The notes beneath the pieces are model-generated. The model did not search any database and was not told the origin of the DNA. It saw only the letters and a list, made by a program, of their open reading frames with translations. The position numbers were made by a program, and so were the translations under genes. Below are positions 37,650 through 46,641 of a stretch of 64,000 nucleotides of DNA, one piece after another. The DNA comes from an uncultured Planktomarina sp. Its GTDB lineage: Bacteria; Pseudomonadota; Alphaproteobacteria; Rhodobacterales; Rhodobacteraceae. Location of the stretch: contig CAJJBJ010000002.1 of assembly GCA_905182455.1 (NCBI GenBank), forward strand, positions 496,001 to 560,000. Direction: 5' to 3'. The number at the start of each line of letters is the position of its first letter. Positions within the stretch are counted from its first letter, which is position 1.

Positions 37650-37979
37650 TCATGAGAAATTCCTCCAAGACCAACCGGGCCGTTTTGCAGTGATGGCGTC
37701 CCTGATGGTTTTGGGCGGCTCTAGGGTTTGGGCCTTATAGGTACCAAAGACCTCTAGCGTGGCGGTGCAGCGGGCGGCATGAAACCATTTTCCGCAGCCA
37801 GCCGCACAGCGCCAGCGCTCAAAGTGCAAGCCTTTGGGGTTAGCGCGGTCAAAAAGGTAGCCTTCGAAGTCTTGATCGGAGGAGCCGGGACCGAAGCGTT
37901 TGAGATGGGCCTCACCACCCGCGGCCAGTTCAGTTTCGTCTTTTTCGCGCCCGCAGTAGGGGCAGTTTAGGATGAGCAT
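37650..37979 (-). CDS. soxD: Sarcosine oxidase delta subunit
   Basis: Zinc-binding small subunit, 109 residues. Zinc cysteines are in NCPYCGRE (Cys6, Cys9) and CAAGCGKWFHAARC. The middle EGYLFDRANPKG and the terminal TYKAQTLEPP match the family. The ATG follows AGGGAG. It lies between soxB and soxA as in other heterotetrameric enzymes. Confidence 0.94.
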   Translation of the reverse strand: MLILNCPYCGREKDETELAAGGEAHLKRFGPGSSDQDFEGYLFDRANPKGLHFERWRCAAGCGKWFHAARCTATLEVFGTYKAQTLEPPKTIRDAITAKRPGWSWRNFS

Positions 37980-38052
37980 TGTGAAGCTCCCTGTTGGGTC
38001 TCAAAATGAAATAGGGCAGTGGCAGGCCCGGTTGTGGGCGGCATGAGATTGA

Positions 38053-39297
38053 TCAATGCGCCACCCCCGCAGCGACGCTTTCGTCGATGAAGCGGCCAGC
38101 ACGGAAGCGGTCGAGGCCGAATTCGGCAGTCAGGGGGCTTTCTCCCTTGGCCATCAATTCCGCAAAGCCCCAGCCAGATCCAGGAATAGCTTTAAAGCCG
38201 CCAGTGCCCCAGCCGCAGTTGATGAAGGTGTTGCCCAGAGGGGTTTTACTAAGAATGGGAGATCTGTCGCCCGTCACATCGACAATGCCGCCCCAATGGC
38301 GCAGCATTTTCAGTCGGGAAACCATCGGGAAGGTCTCGATCAGCGCACGCACGGTTTCCTCAAGATGGTGAAACGAGCCGCGTTGGGTATAGGCATTATA
38401 GGCATCTGTACCGCCGCCGATGACCATTTCGCCCTTGTCAGATTGGCTCATATAGCCGTGTACCGTATTGGCCATGACCACCACATCCATGCAAGGCTTG
38501 ATCGGCTCGCTGACCAGCGCCTGAAGAGGGACTGATTCGATGGGCAGTTGGAAGCCCGCCATCTCAGCCACGGCAGAGGCGTGGCCCGCCACAACCATTC
38601 CAAGTTTCTTGCAGCCAATATGGCCGCGGGAGGTGTCGACGCCGGTGACCATACCAGCTTGTTGGGTGATGCCGGTGACTTCGGTCTTCTGCAAAATATG
38701 CATGCCCATATCAGAGCAAGCCCGCGCATAGCCCCAAGCCACAGCGTCATGGCGGGCAGAGCCGCCGCGCGCTTGCCAAAGGGCACCAAGCACCGGGTAG
38801 CGTGGGCCGTCAATGTTCATGATAGGACACAGCTCTTTGACGCGGGCAGGGCTGATGAACTCGGTTTTCACACCTTGCAAGGAATTGGCATGGGCGGTGC
38901 GTTGATAACCGCGAATCTCATGCTGAGTTTGCGCCAGCATCATCACGCCACGCGGGCTGAACATCACGTTGTAATTCAGGTCTTGGCTGAGATCCTCATA
39001 GAGCGAGCGGGCTTTTTCATAAATTGCCGCAGAAGGGTCTTGCAGATAGTTGGAGCGAATGATGGTGGTGTTGCGCCCGGTGTTGCCACCGCCAAGCCAA
39101 CCTTTTTCGATCACCGCCACATTCGTGATGCCGAAGTTTTTGCCGAGATAATAGGCTGTGGCAAGCCCATGGCCTCCGGCTCCTATGATGATCACATCAT
39201 ACAACTTTTTAGGCTCAGGATTACCCCAAGTGCGGCGCCAACCGCTGTGCTGACGCATGGCTTCACGCGCGACTGCAAATACTGAATTACGCTTCAT
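38053..39297 (-). CDS. soxB: Sarcosine oxidase beta subunit
   Basis: FAD-containing subunit (414 residues) that oxidises the N-methyl group of sarcosine and carries the covalent FMN. The dinucleotide motif IIIGAGGHGLATAYYLGKN starts near residue 36, and the C-terminal INCGWGTGGFKAIPGSGWG is the conserved FAD-contact region. First gene of soxBDAG; its promoter is in 39298-39464, shared with the divergent ccmI. No glyA, folD or purU follows, so the C1 genes that use its product are elsewhere. Confidence 0.96.
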   Translation of the reverse strand: MKRNSVFAVAREAMRQHSGWRRTWGNPEPKKLYDVIIIGAGGHGLATAYYLGKNFGITNVAVIEKGWLGGGNTGRNTTIIRSNYLQDPSAAIYEKARSLYEDLSQDLNYNVMFSPRGVMMLAQTQHEIRGYQRTAHANSLQGVKTEFISPARVKELCPIMNIDGPRYPVLGALWQARGGSARHDAVAWGYARACSDMGMHILQKTEVTGITQQAGMVTGVDTSRGHIGCKKLGMVVAGHASAVAEMAGFQLPIESVPLQALVSEPIKPCMDVVVMANTVHGYMSQSDKGEMVIGGGTDAYNAYTQRGSFHHLEETVRALIETFPMVSRLKMLRHWGGIVDVTGDRSPILSKTPLGNTFINCGWGTGGFKAIPGSGWGFAELMAKGESPLTAEFGLDRFRAGRFIDESVAAGVAH

Positions 39298-39464
39298 AAC
39301 AGAATCCCCTATGGGTGCTTGGCCTTCTTATCGATGATCCTGCGGTTAAACAGCACCCCATGAGCGCCATTGTTTGAAATTATTGCGACATTGTCAGAAG
39401 CGATGTAGTGCAATGGCAGCATCTGTCATCTGGCGCGGTGTTCAAAAAGCTTATGGGGATATTT

Positions 39465-40658
39465 ATGATTATTTCAGCTGTTCTTTTGGTACTGGCGATT
39501 TTGCTGATCGGGGGGCTGCTGTTCTGGCGCACGCAAAACTCCGAAGTTACCCAAATGCGGCAGGTGGATGTCTACGCCGAGCAAATGCGCGGGCTGGAAC
39601 GCGACCGCGCGAAAGGTGTGCTGGCGGATGATGAATTGGACTCGATGCGGGCTGAAATTGGACGGCGGATGATCGCGGCGGCCAAAGCGGAAACAAACCC
39701 TGCCGCCAAAACATCCGGCGCGGGCCTTTGGACTTTGCTCGTGGTGAGCGGCGCGGCCTGTATTCTAGGGGCCGTGATTTATGCGCAAGTCGGCAGTCCC
39801 ACTGTTAAAGACACTCCAATCGCAGCACGCTATGCCCAGTCTGATGCTCTCAAAGCCACAAGATTGAGCCAGACGGAAGCTGAGGCGCAAGCCCCTGCCC
39901 TCTCCTCAGAGCAAGATCCAACCTATGTGCAGCTGGTGACTGAATTGCGAGCCGCGCTTGAGACCCGCCCAGATGATATTCAAGGCCATGAGCTTTTGGC
40001 AAAATCAGAGTCGCGTTTGGGCAATTACGCAAAAGCCCATGCTGCCCAAGCTCGGGTATTGCAGTTGAAAGGTGAAGCTGCCAGCCCCGATGAATGGTAC
40101 ACTTATGCGGAACTGCTGATCATTGCCGCGGACACTTATATATCGACAGATGCAGAGGCGGCCCTGAACCAAACCCTGCGGCGCGATCCTAACCATAAAA
40201 TGGCACTGTTTCGGGTTGGGATGTATTTCGATGCGATTGGGCGGCCTGATCGCACTTTTGGTATATGGCGCAAATTGCTGGAAGCGGGGCCCGAGAGCGC
40301 GCCTTATATTCCACTTATTCGCCGCACCGTTAGCGATTTGGCCATGATTACCGGGGTGGATTATGAGCCACCAGCCGTCAAAGGACCCAGCGCTGAGGAC
40401 ATCGAAAATGCCGCTGATATGAGCACCGATGATCGCCGCGCAATGATCGCAGGCATGGTCACAGGGCTTGCCGACCGTTTGGCCACAGAAGGCGGGCCCG
40501 CGCCCGATTGGGCCCAATTGATTTTGGCCTATGGGGTCTTGGGAGAGATCGACACCGCTCAAGAAATTTTTAACGAAGCCTTGCAGCTGTTTAAAGAGCG
40601 CCCAACGGATCTGGAGATTCTGAGGCAAGCGGCCGTAAATGTGGGGCTGATGCAATGA
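39465..40658 (+). CDS. ccmI: Cytochrome c biogenesis protein CcmI
   Basis: Holds apocytochrome c for heme ligation in system I. It starts with a membrane helix (IISAVLLVLAILLIGGLLFW), then a cytoplasmic loop with RGLERDRAKGVLADDELDSM typical of CcmI, a second helix (LLVVSGAACILGAVIYA, near residue 90) and a periplasmic TPR domain (LVTELRAALETRPDDIQGHE onward). Starts at 39408, 39453 and 39465 are all in frame; 39465 is preferred because GGGGA lies six bases upstream and the helix then begins at residue 2. It is separated from ccmABCDG by 25 kb and coupled to ruvX (ATGA). Confidence 0.88.
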   Translation: MIISAVLLVLAILLIGGLLFWRTQNSEVTQMRQVDVYAEQMRGLERDRAKGVLADDELDSMRAEIGRRMIAAAKAETNPAAKTSGAGLWTLLVVSGAACILGAVIYAQVGSPTVKDTPIAARYAQSDALKATRLSQTEAEAQAPALSSEQDPTYVQLVTELRAALETRPDDIQGHELLAKSESRLGNYAKAHAAQARVLQLKGEAASPDEWYTYAELLIIAADTYISTDAEAALNQTLRRDPNHKMALFRVGMYFDAIGRPDRTFGIWRKLLEAGPESAPYIPLIRRTVSDLAMITGVDYEPPAVKGPSAEDIENAADMSTDDRRAMIAGMVTGLADRLATEGGPAPDWAQLILAYGVLGEIDTAQEIFNEALQLFKERPTDLEILRQAAVNVGLMQ

Positions 40659-41131
40659 TTTTTGAAGATATAGCAGAGATCATGGCGCAATCGCGCAAGA
40701 CATTGGCGTGGATGGGCTTGGACCTTGGTACTAAAACTATTGGCGTGGCGGTCTCTGACCGGTTGCTCAGCTCCGCCACCCCATTACACACGGTGCGACG
40801 CAAAAAATTTTCTGCGGATGCGCAGGCCCTTTTAGATGTGATCACTAATCGCGATATTGGAGCGATCATCCTCGGCCTGCCACGTAATATGGATGGTTCA
40901 GAAGGGCCAAGATGCCAGTCCACGCGCGCCTTTGCGCGCAACCTATCCGCGCTCACAAATCTGCCCATCGGCTATTGGGATGAGCGTTTATCGACGGTGG
41001 CTGCCGAGCGGGCGCTGCTAGAGGCGGATACGTCACGTAAACGTCGCGCCGAGGTCATTGACCATGTCGCCGCAGGGTATATCTTACAAGGTGCTCTGGA
41101 TCGAGCGCGGCATATTCGGGCGGTGGGATGA
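40655..41131 (+). CDS. ruvX: RuvX/YqgF-type putative pre-16S rRNA nuclease
   Basis: RNase H-fold protein implicated in 16S rRNA 5' processing; also called a Holliday junction resolvase. It is 158 residues. Acidic active-site positions are seen in MGLDLGTKTIGVAVSD, IILGLPRNMDGSEGPR and the C-terminal WDERLSTVAAERALLEA. The start overlaps the ccmI stop and the stop overlaps the next start, making a three-gene coupled run. Confidence 0.92.
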   Translation: MIFEDIAEIMAQSRKTLAWMGLDLGTKTIGVAVSDRLLSSATPLHTVRRKKFSADAQALLDVITNRDIGAIILGLPRNMDGSEGPRCQSTRAFARNLSALTNLPIGYWDERLSTVAAERALLEADTSRKRRAEVIDHVAAGYILQGALDRARHIRAVG

Positions 41132-41376
41132 AAGATCAAAATATCGATAATCTCTGGAAAAGAGATGAAATCGACAGCCCCTGCGTCAAGCTGTGCTCAA
41201 TCCATCCCGGAGAGCGGATTTGCGTGGGCTGCTATCGGTCCATGGAAGAAATTGGCGCTTGGTCCAGCCTCAGCTCTGAAGTGCGTTTGGAGATCATGGC
41301 CGAATTGCCAAGCCGGGCTTCGCGCATCCAAAAACGCCGGGGCGGTCGCAGCCGTATTGTACCCTCGTTGAAGTGA
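41128..41376 (+). CDS. DUF1289 small cysteine-rich protein
   Basis: An 82-residue protein with four cysteines (19, 23, 32, 35) in the DUF1289 pattern SPCVKLCSIHPGERICVGC and then YRSMEEIGAW. The cysteines suggest an iron-sulfur or zinc site. The C-terminus is strongly basic (QKRRGGRSR). Function unknown. It ends the ccmI-ruvX-DUF1289 run and is convergent with the PhyH gene. Confidence 0.88.
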   Translation: MKDQNIDNLWKRDEIDSPCVKLCSIHPGERICVGCYRSMEEIGAWSSLSSEVRLEIMAELPSRASRIQKRRGGRSRIVPSLK

Positions 41377-41394
41377 ACCTCACAAAATTTGTTT

Positions 41395-42189
41395 TCAATA
41401 GGTACCGTTCAACCAATCGTGCAAATTACAGTCGTTTTGCGGCCTAAAATAGGCCACCATGCGCCCCGCTGTGGGGGCAACTGCCCCCTCGCCCCACGGC
41501 GCTATACCATGCAGGGCTAAGCGGTGCAGAACATAACACTCCCCAGGCTCCGCCAACACGGTCACGCGGGTACAGGTCTCAAAGCATTTTTTGCGCGCTT
41601 GATGATACACCTCGGTCAAATCTATACGGGGCCAATCTGCCCCCGGAACAGTGTCCAGCACCGATTTAAACGCTGCGCGAATGATGTGATGGCTGCCTTG
41701 CCACACCACCATCGGGCTGGCCTGTTCTGAGGTGGCTACCAATGGAATCCCTAGCACAAATTGATGCGGCTCTTGGATGTAGCGTCGCCGGTCTGGGCCT
41801 TCTGGACGTAAACCGTCTACATGAGCTGCACAGCGGATGTGACGGTAACGATGTGCCGCCTCACTCTCGGAGCCATCATGGGCGGGGTAGCCGGGGTAAA
41901 TCACAGATATTTGCGCTTGGTCCAGCGCTAGGGGACCATGCAACTCTGTTAAAAAATTAACGGCTTTCCCCGCAAGAGCCGGACCAGTACCCAGACGCCC
42001 GCAGAGATCATTTGGCAAGATATTCACCCCCGCAAACCACGTGCCGCCATAACGCAACCAGGCCGCAATATGCGCGGGATTCAAGGCAATGTCCGCCGCA
42101 TGGGGCTGAACATGGGCCACCCATTTGGCAATTTTGGCATCTTGCGCAAAGCAGGTCCAACCGTGCTTGTGGAGCGTTTCTAACCCCAT
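41395..42189 (-). CDS. Phytanoyl-CoA dioxygenase (PhyH)-family protein
   Basis: A 264-residue 2-oxoglutarate/Fe(II) oxygenase-like protein. The metal-binding facial triad is suggested by CAAHVDGLRP (HxD) and the distal His in CYVLHRLALHGIAPW, with Arg of GRMVAYFRP for 2-oxoglutarate. The start at ATG 42187-42189 overlaps the TauE stop by ten bases; the open frame extends to 42360 but that part reads through tauE. Substrate unknown. Confidence 0.82.
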   Translation of the reverse strand: MGLETLHKHGWTCFAQDAKIAKWVAHVQPHAADIALNPAHIAAWLRYGGTWFAGVNILPNDLCGRLGTGPALAGKAVNFLTELHGPLALDQAQISVIYPGYPAHDGSESEAAHRYRHIRCAAHVDGLRPEGPDRRRYIQEPHQFVLGIPLVATSEQASPMVVWQGSHHIIRAAFKSVLDTVPGADWPRIDLTEVYHQARKKCFETCTRVTVLAEPGECYVLHRLALHGIAPWGEGAVAPTAGRMVAYFRPQNDCNLHDWLNGTY

Positions 42190-42998
42190 AAGGCAGTGCG
42201 CACCATATTGAATGCAACAATCAGCAAGAAGGCTCCAAACAGCCGTTTCAAGGGCTTGGCATCCATGCGGTGCGCCACCGTGGCACCGATGGGCGCAAAA
42301 ATAAATGTCATTGGGATAATCACCAAGAATGCGGGCAGGTTCACGGCGCCAAATGTCCAAGGCAACTTTGGCGCGTCAACTTGGACAAACATCCAAACAA
42401 CCGCGGATGGGATTGCAATCGCAAGGCCAAATCCGGCCGCAGTCGCGACCGCGCGGTGTATCGGCACGCGATGTAAAGACATGAATGGCACCCCAAGCGA
42501 ACCGCCACCAATGCCCAAAAGCACTGACAATCCGCCTAAAATCGTGCCTAACACCCAGCGCAGAGGGCCGCTTGGCATGTCATCAGCCAGTGCCCAAGCT
42601 TGATTTCCAAAGGCCAGATACAGGCCAATCACAGCCCCCAGACCACCGAAAATCAGTTGCAAAACCACCGACTCAAGATTGGCCGCCAGCACAACGCCAC
42701 AAACTGCACCAGTAGCAATCCCCGGTGCCCATTGCCGCAAAATTAGCCAGTCCACAGCACCCTTTTTGTGGTGGCTTTGGGTTGAGCGGATAGAGGTCAC
42801 AATGATCGTGGCCAATGATGTGGCCAAACACACCTGCATCAGCTGCGGGCCATCAAATCCAAGATATTGAAATGCATAGAAAAAAGCTGGGACCAAAACA
42901 ATGCCGCCGCCCACACCCAAAAGCCCGGCCAAAAACCCGGCAAACGCACCAATCACAATCAAACTCACCAACACAGGCAAAAGCGTGGTCATTTCCAT
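42180..42998 (-). CDS. TauE/SafE family sulfite/organosulfonate-type permease
   Basis: A 272-residue inner-membrane protein with about eight helices. Both family repeats are seen: GFLAGLLGVGGGIVLVPAFF near residue 20 and LLGIGGGSLGVPFMSLHRV near residue 160. The family moves small anions or organosulfur compounds, mostly outward; substrate here unknown. It begins at the base where dusA ends and overlaps the PhyH gene, so the three are one operon. Confidence 0.9.
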   Translation of the reverse strand: MEMTTLLPVLVSLIVIGAFAGFLAGLLGVGGGIVLVPAFFYAFQYLGFDGPQLMQVCLATSLATIIVTSIRSTQSHHKKGAVDWLILRQWAPGIATGAVCGVVLAANLESVVLQLIFGGLGAVIGLYLAFGNQAWALADDMPSGPLRWVLGTILGGLSVLLGIGGGSLGVPFMSLHRVPIHRAVATAAGFGLAIAIPSAVVWMFVQVDAPKLPWTFGAVNLPAFLVIIPMTFIFAPIGATVAHRMDAKPLKRLFGAFLLIVAFNMVRTALWG

Positions 42999-44014
42999 CA
43001 GCCAACTTCCAATTCTTGTTGTTGTTCTAAGATCACGCGCATTTCATTTAACAAAATTCTATAATCCGCAAGGTTTGACCCATGCTTCCCGCCCAACTCA
43101 GACAAACGTCTGCGCCAATGTCGCGCACCGGTTTGCCCCGCGAACAACCCAAACATATGCCGAGTGATTTGATGCAATCGCTCGCCCTGTTGGAGATGCG
43201 CCTCAATATAAGGGATCATTTGTTCAGCGATATCATCAGCGCTTGGCGCGGCATCGCCCTCAAACACATCACAATCCACGCGTGCAAGTATGTCATAGGG
43301 GTTTTGATAGGCCGCCCGCCCAATCATCACCCCATCTAGGCCCGCGCTCAAATGCTCTTGCGCCGCGGCCAAACTGTTGACGCCACCGTTGATGCTCAAA
43401 TGCAAGCCGGGAAATGCCAGTTTCATCTGCAGCACCAAAGGGTAATTTAAGGGTGGGATGTCACGATTTTCCTTAGGGCTCAAACCTTTAAGCCACGCCT
43501 TGCGCGCATGAATTGTAACCCGTTTCACCCCTGTGGATTGAACCATGGACAAAAACTCAGGCAATGTCTCTTGCGCGATTTGGTCATCAACCCCAATCCT
43601 GCATTTTACAGTCACTTCGGAATCACTGGCCTGTAGCATCTGCTCCAGACAGGCCCGCACCACATCCGGCTCTGTCATCAAAACGGCACCAAAACTGCCT
43701 GATTGCACCCGATCCGAGGGGCAGCCCAAATTTAGGTTGATCTCATCATAGCCATGCGCCGCGCCCAAAGCTGTGGCCCGGCCCAATTGCTTAGGATCCG
43801 ATCCCCCCAATTGTAACGCTACCGGCTGCTCTTCAGGGTTGAAATCCAACAGCCTTAAGGCCCCGCCCAAAACCAAAGCAGGCGCTGTCACCATCTCAGT
43901 ATAAAGAAGAGCCTGCTTGGACATCAAACGATGGAAATAGCGACAATGCCGATCTGTCCAAGCCATCATCGGCGCAACGGAGAGCCGAGAGGCCGAAGAA
44001 ACCGCAGTGTTCAT
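42998..44014 (-). CDS. dusA: tRNA-dihydrouridine(20/20a) synthase
   Basis: FMN enzyme reducing uridine 20/20a in the tRNA D-loop, 338 residues. SVAPMMAWTDRHCRYFHRL at the start and the catalytic Cys in NLNLGCPSDRVQSGSFGA near residue 90 identify the DusA branch. The C-terminal HITRHMFGLFAGQTGARHWR is also DusA-type. The ATG at 44012-44014 is chosen over TTG 44027-44029. Confidence 0.94.
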   Translation of the reverse strand: MNTAVSSASRLSVAPMMAWTDRHCRYFHRLMSKQALLYTEMVTAPALVLGGALRLLDFNPEEQPVALQLGGSDPKQLGRATALGAAHGYDEINLNLGCPSDRVQSGSFGAVLMTEPDVVRACLEQMLQASDSEVTVKCRIGVDDQIAQETLPEFLSMVQSTGVKRVTIHARKAWLKGLSPKENRDIPPLNYPLVLQMKLAFPGLHLSINGGVNSLAAAQEHLSAGLDGVMIGRAAYQNPYDILARVDCDVFEGDAAPSADDIAEQMIPYIEAHLQQGERLHQITRHMFGLFAGQTGARHWRRRLSELGGKHGSNLADYRILLNEMRVILEQQQELEVG

Positions 44015-44186
44015 AGTGTGACGTTTCAATGTAGCACCTAATTTACGTTACCCAGTCTGGTCTTGCGCTGAGATAAACTTCCCAGTCGTTCAGGTCAGCT
44101 ACAGATATCAGACCCAAAGTATAAATGAAACTCGTGCCACCATTGGTATCGTTTCGCAGCAAAACCTTCACAGCGATACAGAGGTC

Positions 44187-44986
44187 CTATGGTTGGCTGT
44201 TAAAGATGAACAACGCCTGACCGTTTATTGTATACTTATTGATGATATCTTTGGCGCGCCTAGAGGTCAGCCAATGCTCAAGCCTCACAGCCGCCTCAGC
44301 ATTGACATGGCCGTGCTTAGCTGGATTAACGGGGAGATAGGCATATTGGTTGAACAGCTTGGGATCGCCTGAAAACAGCAAGCCCAAACCGCCTTTGTTG
44401 CCGAAATTCAACCAGCTGGCCCGATCAGCCATGATATAGGCGTCAAGCCCAGAGGCGCTGTTTAGACTGGCACCCATCCCCGAACCAACACCTTTGTACC
44501 ATGCCCCGAATTGTTCCGGCTCAAGGGCCGCCTCCGACCAAAGCGCCAACTCCTTTTTATGGGTGCCGCTGTCATCGCCGCGGCTGACAAATGTGGCCTC
44601 AGCAGTCGCAATACGCTGAAGCGCCTGAGCGGCGGTAGCTGAAGTTTTGATCATGGCAGGGTCTTGTACGGGGCCAATCAGGACAAAATCATTATACATG
44701 ATTTCTCGCCTGTGGGTGCCAAAGCCATCGGAAACGAAGGCCTCCTCCGCAGTTTTGGAATGCACTAATATCGCGTCCACGTCCCCCGCCTGCCCCAATC
44801 GGATCGCCTGTCCCGTACCCACCACCAGCAATTGAACATCAATGCCTGTATCCATCTTGATCGCAGGTAAAAGCACATCCGAAAGCCCAGAGTTGTTAAA
44901 ACTGGTTGTTGCCGCCAAACGCAGGGCTGGGCCTGGGCCTGGGCAGCTGTGGTGATCATCATAAGGGCAAGCAACATGCGGATCAT
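44187..44986 (-). CDS. tupA: Tungstate ABC transporter substrate-binding protein TupA (signal peptide out of frame)
   Basis: Periplasmic tungstate-binding protein. The mature part is intact from LRLAATTSFNNSGLSDVLLP (the oxyanion-binding TTS turn) to the C-terminal HWLTSRRAKDIINKYTINGQ. The proper start is the ATG at 44984-44986, which overlaps the tupC stop (ATGA) and reads the signal peptide MIRMLLALMMITTAAQAQAQ; one base is then missing near 44926, in a short GCCCAG repeat, before the mature frame. In the mature frame the open stretch runs upstream to 45002 without a signal. Last gene of tupBCA, and part of the formate dehydrogenase run. Confidence 0.87.
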
Positions 44987-45699
44987 TCGATGATATCTCC
45001 ATTCAAAAATGCCTGTGCCTCTGATGTGGAGGGCGCTGCAAAAAACTTTGACGCCGCGCCATGCTCATGCAAGGCACCATTCATCAAAAACAACACAGAA
45101 TCCGCCAAACGTCGAGCTTGGCCAAGATCATGCGTGGTCATGATAATACGGGTTCCGGCCTTTGTTGCGTCATATAAAAGCTCTTCGATCTCTCGTGTAG
45201 AGCGGCCATCCAGATTGGCGCAGGGCTCATCCAAAAACAGCACTTTGGGCATACGGATCAAAGCCCGCCCGAGCGCCAATTTCTGTTTTTCGCCCCCAGA
45301 GAGACGCGGTGCGGGAAAATCCAACGCATCTTGTAATCCGGTTTTTTGAGCCCAATCCACAACCCGGCTGGCAATTTCGGCCTTATCAATACCAATAAGT
45401 TGCAAAGGATAGGCCAAGTTTTGCCGTACGGATCGGCGTAACATGATCGGGCTTTGAAACACATAGGCCTGCGCCTCGCGCACCTGCGCATTCGGAATGG
45501 ACCATTGTACGGAGCCACGTGAGACACGCTCAACACCGTGAAGCACTTTAAGCAAAGTGGTTTTTCCCGCCCCATTTGGCCCCAAAACGATTGTAAAGCC
45601 ATCCGCTTGTAAACAGAGGTCCACGGGTCCCAACACGGTCTTACCGCGGCGTTTGACCACAACAGAATCTAGGCAAACAGAAATGGCCGGGCTCACCAT
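44983..45699 (-). CDS. tupC: Tungstate ABC transporter ATP-binding protein TupC
   Basis: ATPase of the tungstate importer, 238 residues. Walker A GPNGAGKTTLLKVLHGV near residue 36, signature LSGGEKQKLALGRALI, Walker B VLFLDEPCANLD. The start overlaps tupB by seven bases and the stop overlaps tupA by four. Confidence 0.93.
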   Translation of the reverse strand: MVSPAISVCLDSVVVKRRGKTVLGPVDLCLQADGFTIVLGPNGAGKTTLLKVLHGVERVSRGSVQWSIPNAQVREAQAYVFQSPIMLRRSVRQNLAYPLQLIGIDKAEIASRVVDWAQKTGLQDALDFPAPRLSGGEKQKLALGRALIRMPKVLFLDEPCANLDGRSTREIEELLYDATKAGTRIIMTTHDLGQARRLADSVLFLMNGALHEHGAASKFFAAPSTSEAQAFLNGDIIE

Positions 45700-46397
45700 G
45701 TGCCCTCCTGTTCTGTACGCGACAACGCATGAATGGCCAAGTTAACCACCAATGTCAGAGTGATAAGCACAAAACCCAATCCCAAAGCCAAAGCAAAGTC
45801 TCCCTTTCCGGTCTCCAGCGCAATGGCTGTGGTCAGCACACGCGTGGCATGGTCAATATTGCCACCTACGATCATGATAGCGCCCACCTCGCCAATCGCC
45901 CGGCCGAAACCTGCTAAGGCCGCAGTCATCAAGGTGCGTCGGCCATCCCAGATCAAAGCCACTACTCTCTGGCGTTTGGTTGTGTTTAAGGAGATCAGCA
46001 AGTCGTGATATTCCGACCACAGCTCGCGCATAGCTTGATGGGTGATGGAGGCGATCAGAGGCGTGATAATGATCACCTGAGCGATGATCATGGCAGTCGG
46101 GGTGAACAGGAGCCCCATAACACCAAACGGGCCCGAGCGTGACAGCAGCAGATAAACCACCAAGCCCACTACCACCGGGGGCAAGCCCATCAGCGCGTTG
46201 AGCACTGCAATCGTAAAGCGACGATAGCGAAATCTCCGAATTGCCAGCCAAGTCCCAAAGGGAAGAGCCAAAGCGGAGGCGATCACCAAAGCGGTCAGGC
46301 TGACCTCGAGAGAGCGTAGAGTTATTTCAATTAGATCTGCATCAAGAATGAAAATAAGCCGGAAAGCTTCTTGTACGCCGGCCCAAATTTCATTCAT
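45693..46397 (-). CDS. tupB: Tungstate ABC transporter permease TupB
   Basis: Inner-membrane permease, 234 residues, about five to six helices. The first helix region SLTALVIASALALPFGTWLA and the EAA-type loop containing FGRAIGEVGAIMIVGGNIDH match TupB. It follows a 42-residue membrane protein gene by 30 bp and couples to tupC. Confidence 0.93.
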   Translation of the reverse strand: MNEIWAGVQEAFRLIFILDADLIEITLRSLEVSLTALVIASALALPFGTWLAIRRFRYRRFTIAVLNALMGLPPVVVGLVVYLLLSRSGPFGVMGLLFTPTAMIIAQVIIITPLIASITHQAMRELWSEYHDLLISLNTTKRQRVVALIWDGRRTLMTAALAGFGRAIGEVGAIMIVGGNIDHATRVLTTAIALETGKGDFALALGLGFVLITLTLVVNLAIHALSRTEQEGTW

Positions 46398-46427
46398 GAC
46401 AAAGCAGTCCTAATCGGAGAGTTTGGA

Positions 46428-46556
46428 TCAGTTATCCAGCCGAACAGCCGCACCAGAGGTGCGCTCTTGGCTTGAAAATCCGGCTTGTTTTAAAACAAGG
46501 TTTGCCCCAACCGCAACAACGGCAATGGCAAGAAACGCTGCAAACATAATTTTCAT
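46428..46556 (-). CDS. Small single-helix membrane protein between fdhC and tupB
   Basis: A 42-residue open frame starting MKIMFAAFLAIAVVAVGANL and ending in TSGAAVRLDN. One N-terminal helix (about residues 4-24) is followed by a short polar periplasmic tail. It has a very good ribosome binding site (AAGGAGAG, eight bases before the ATG) and a conserved-looking SSQERTSGAAVRLD tail that I recall in other roseobacter fdh regions. Function unknown. Its place suggests a role with the formate dehydrogenase membrane subunit or the tungstate permease. Confidence 0.7.
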   Translation of the reverse strand: MKIMFAAFLAIAVVAVGANLVLKQAGFSSQERTSGAAVRLDN

Positions 46557-46641
46557 TTTCTTCTCTCCTTGCACCATGACGGCGCGTAGATATTCAGTCA
46601 ATCACAGTCTTTCTAAGAGACCACCGGCCCAAAGGTCGAAC

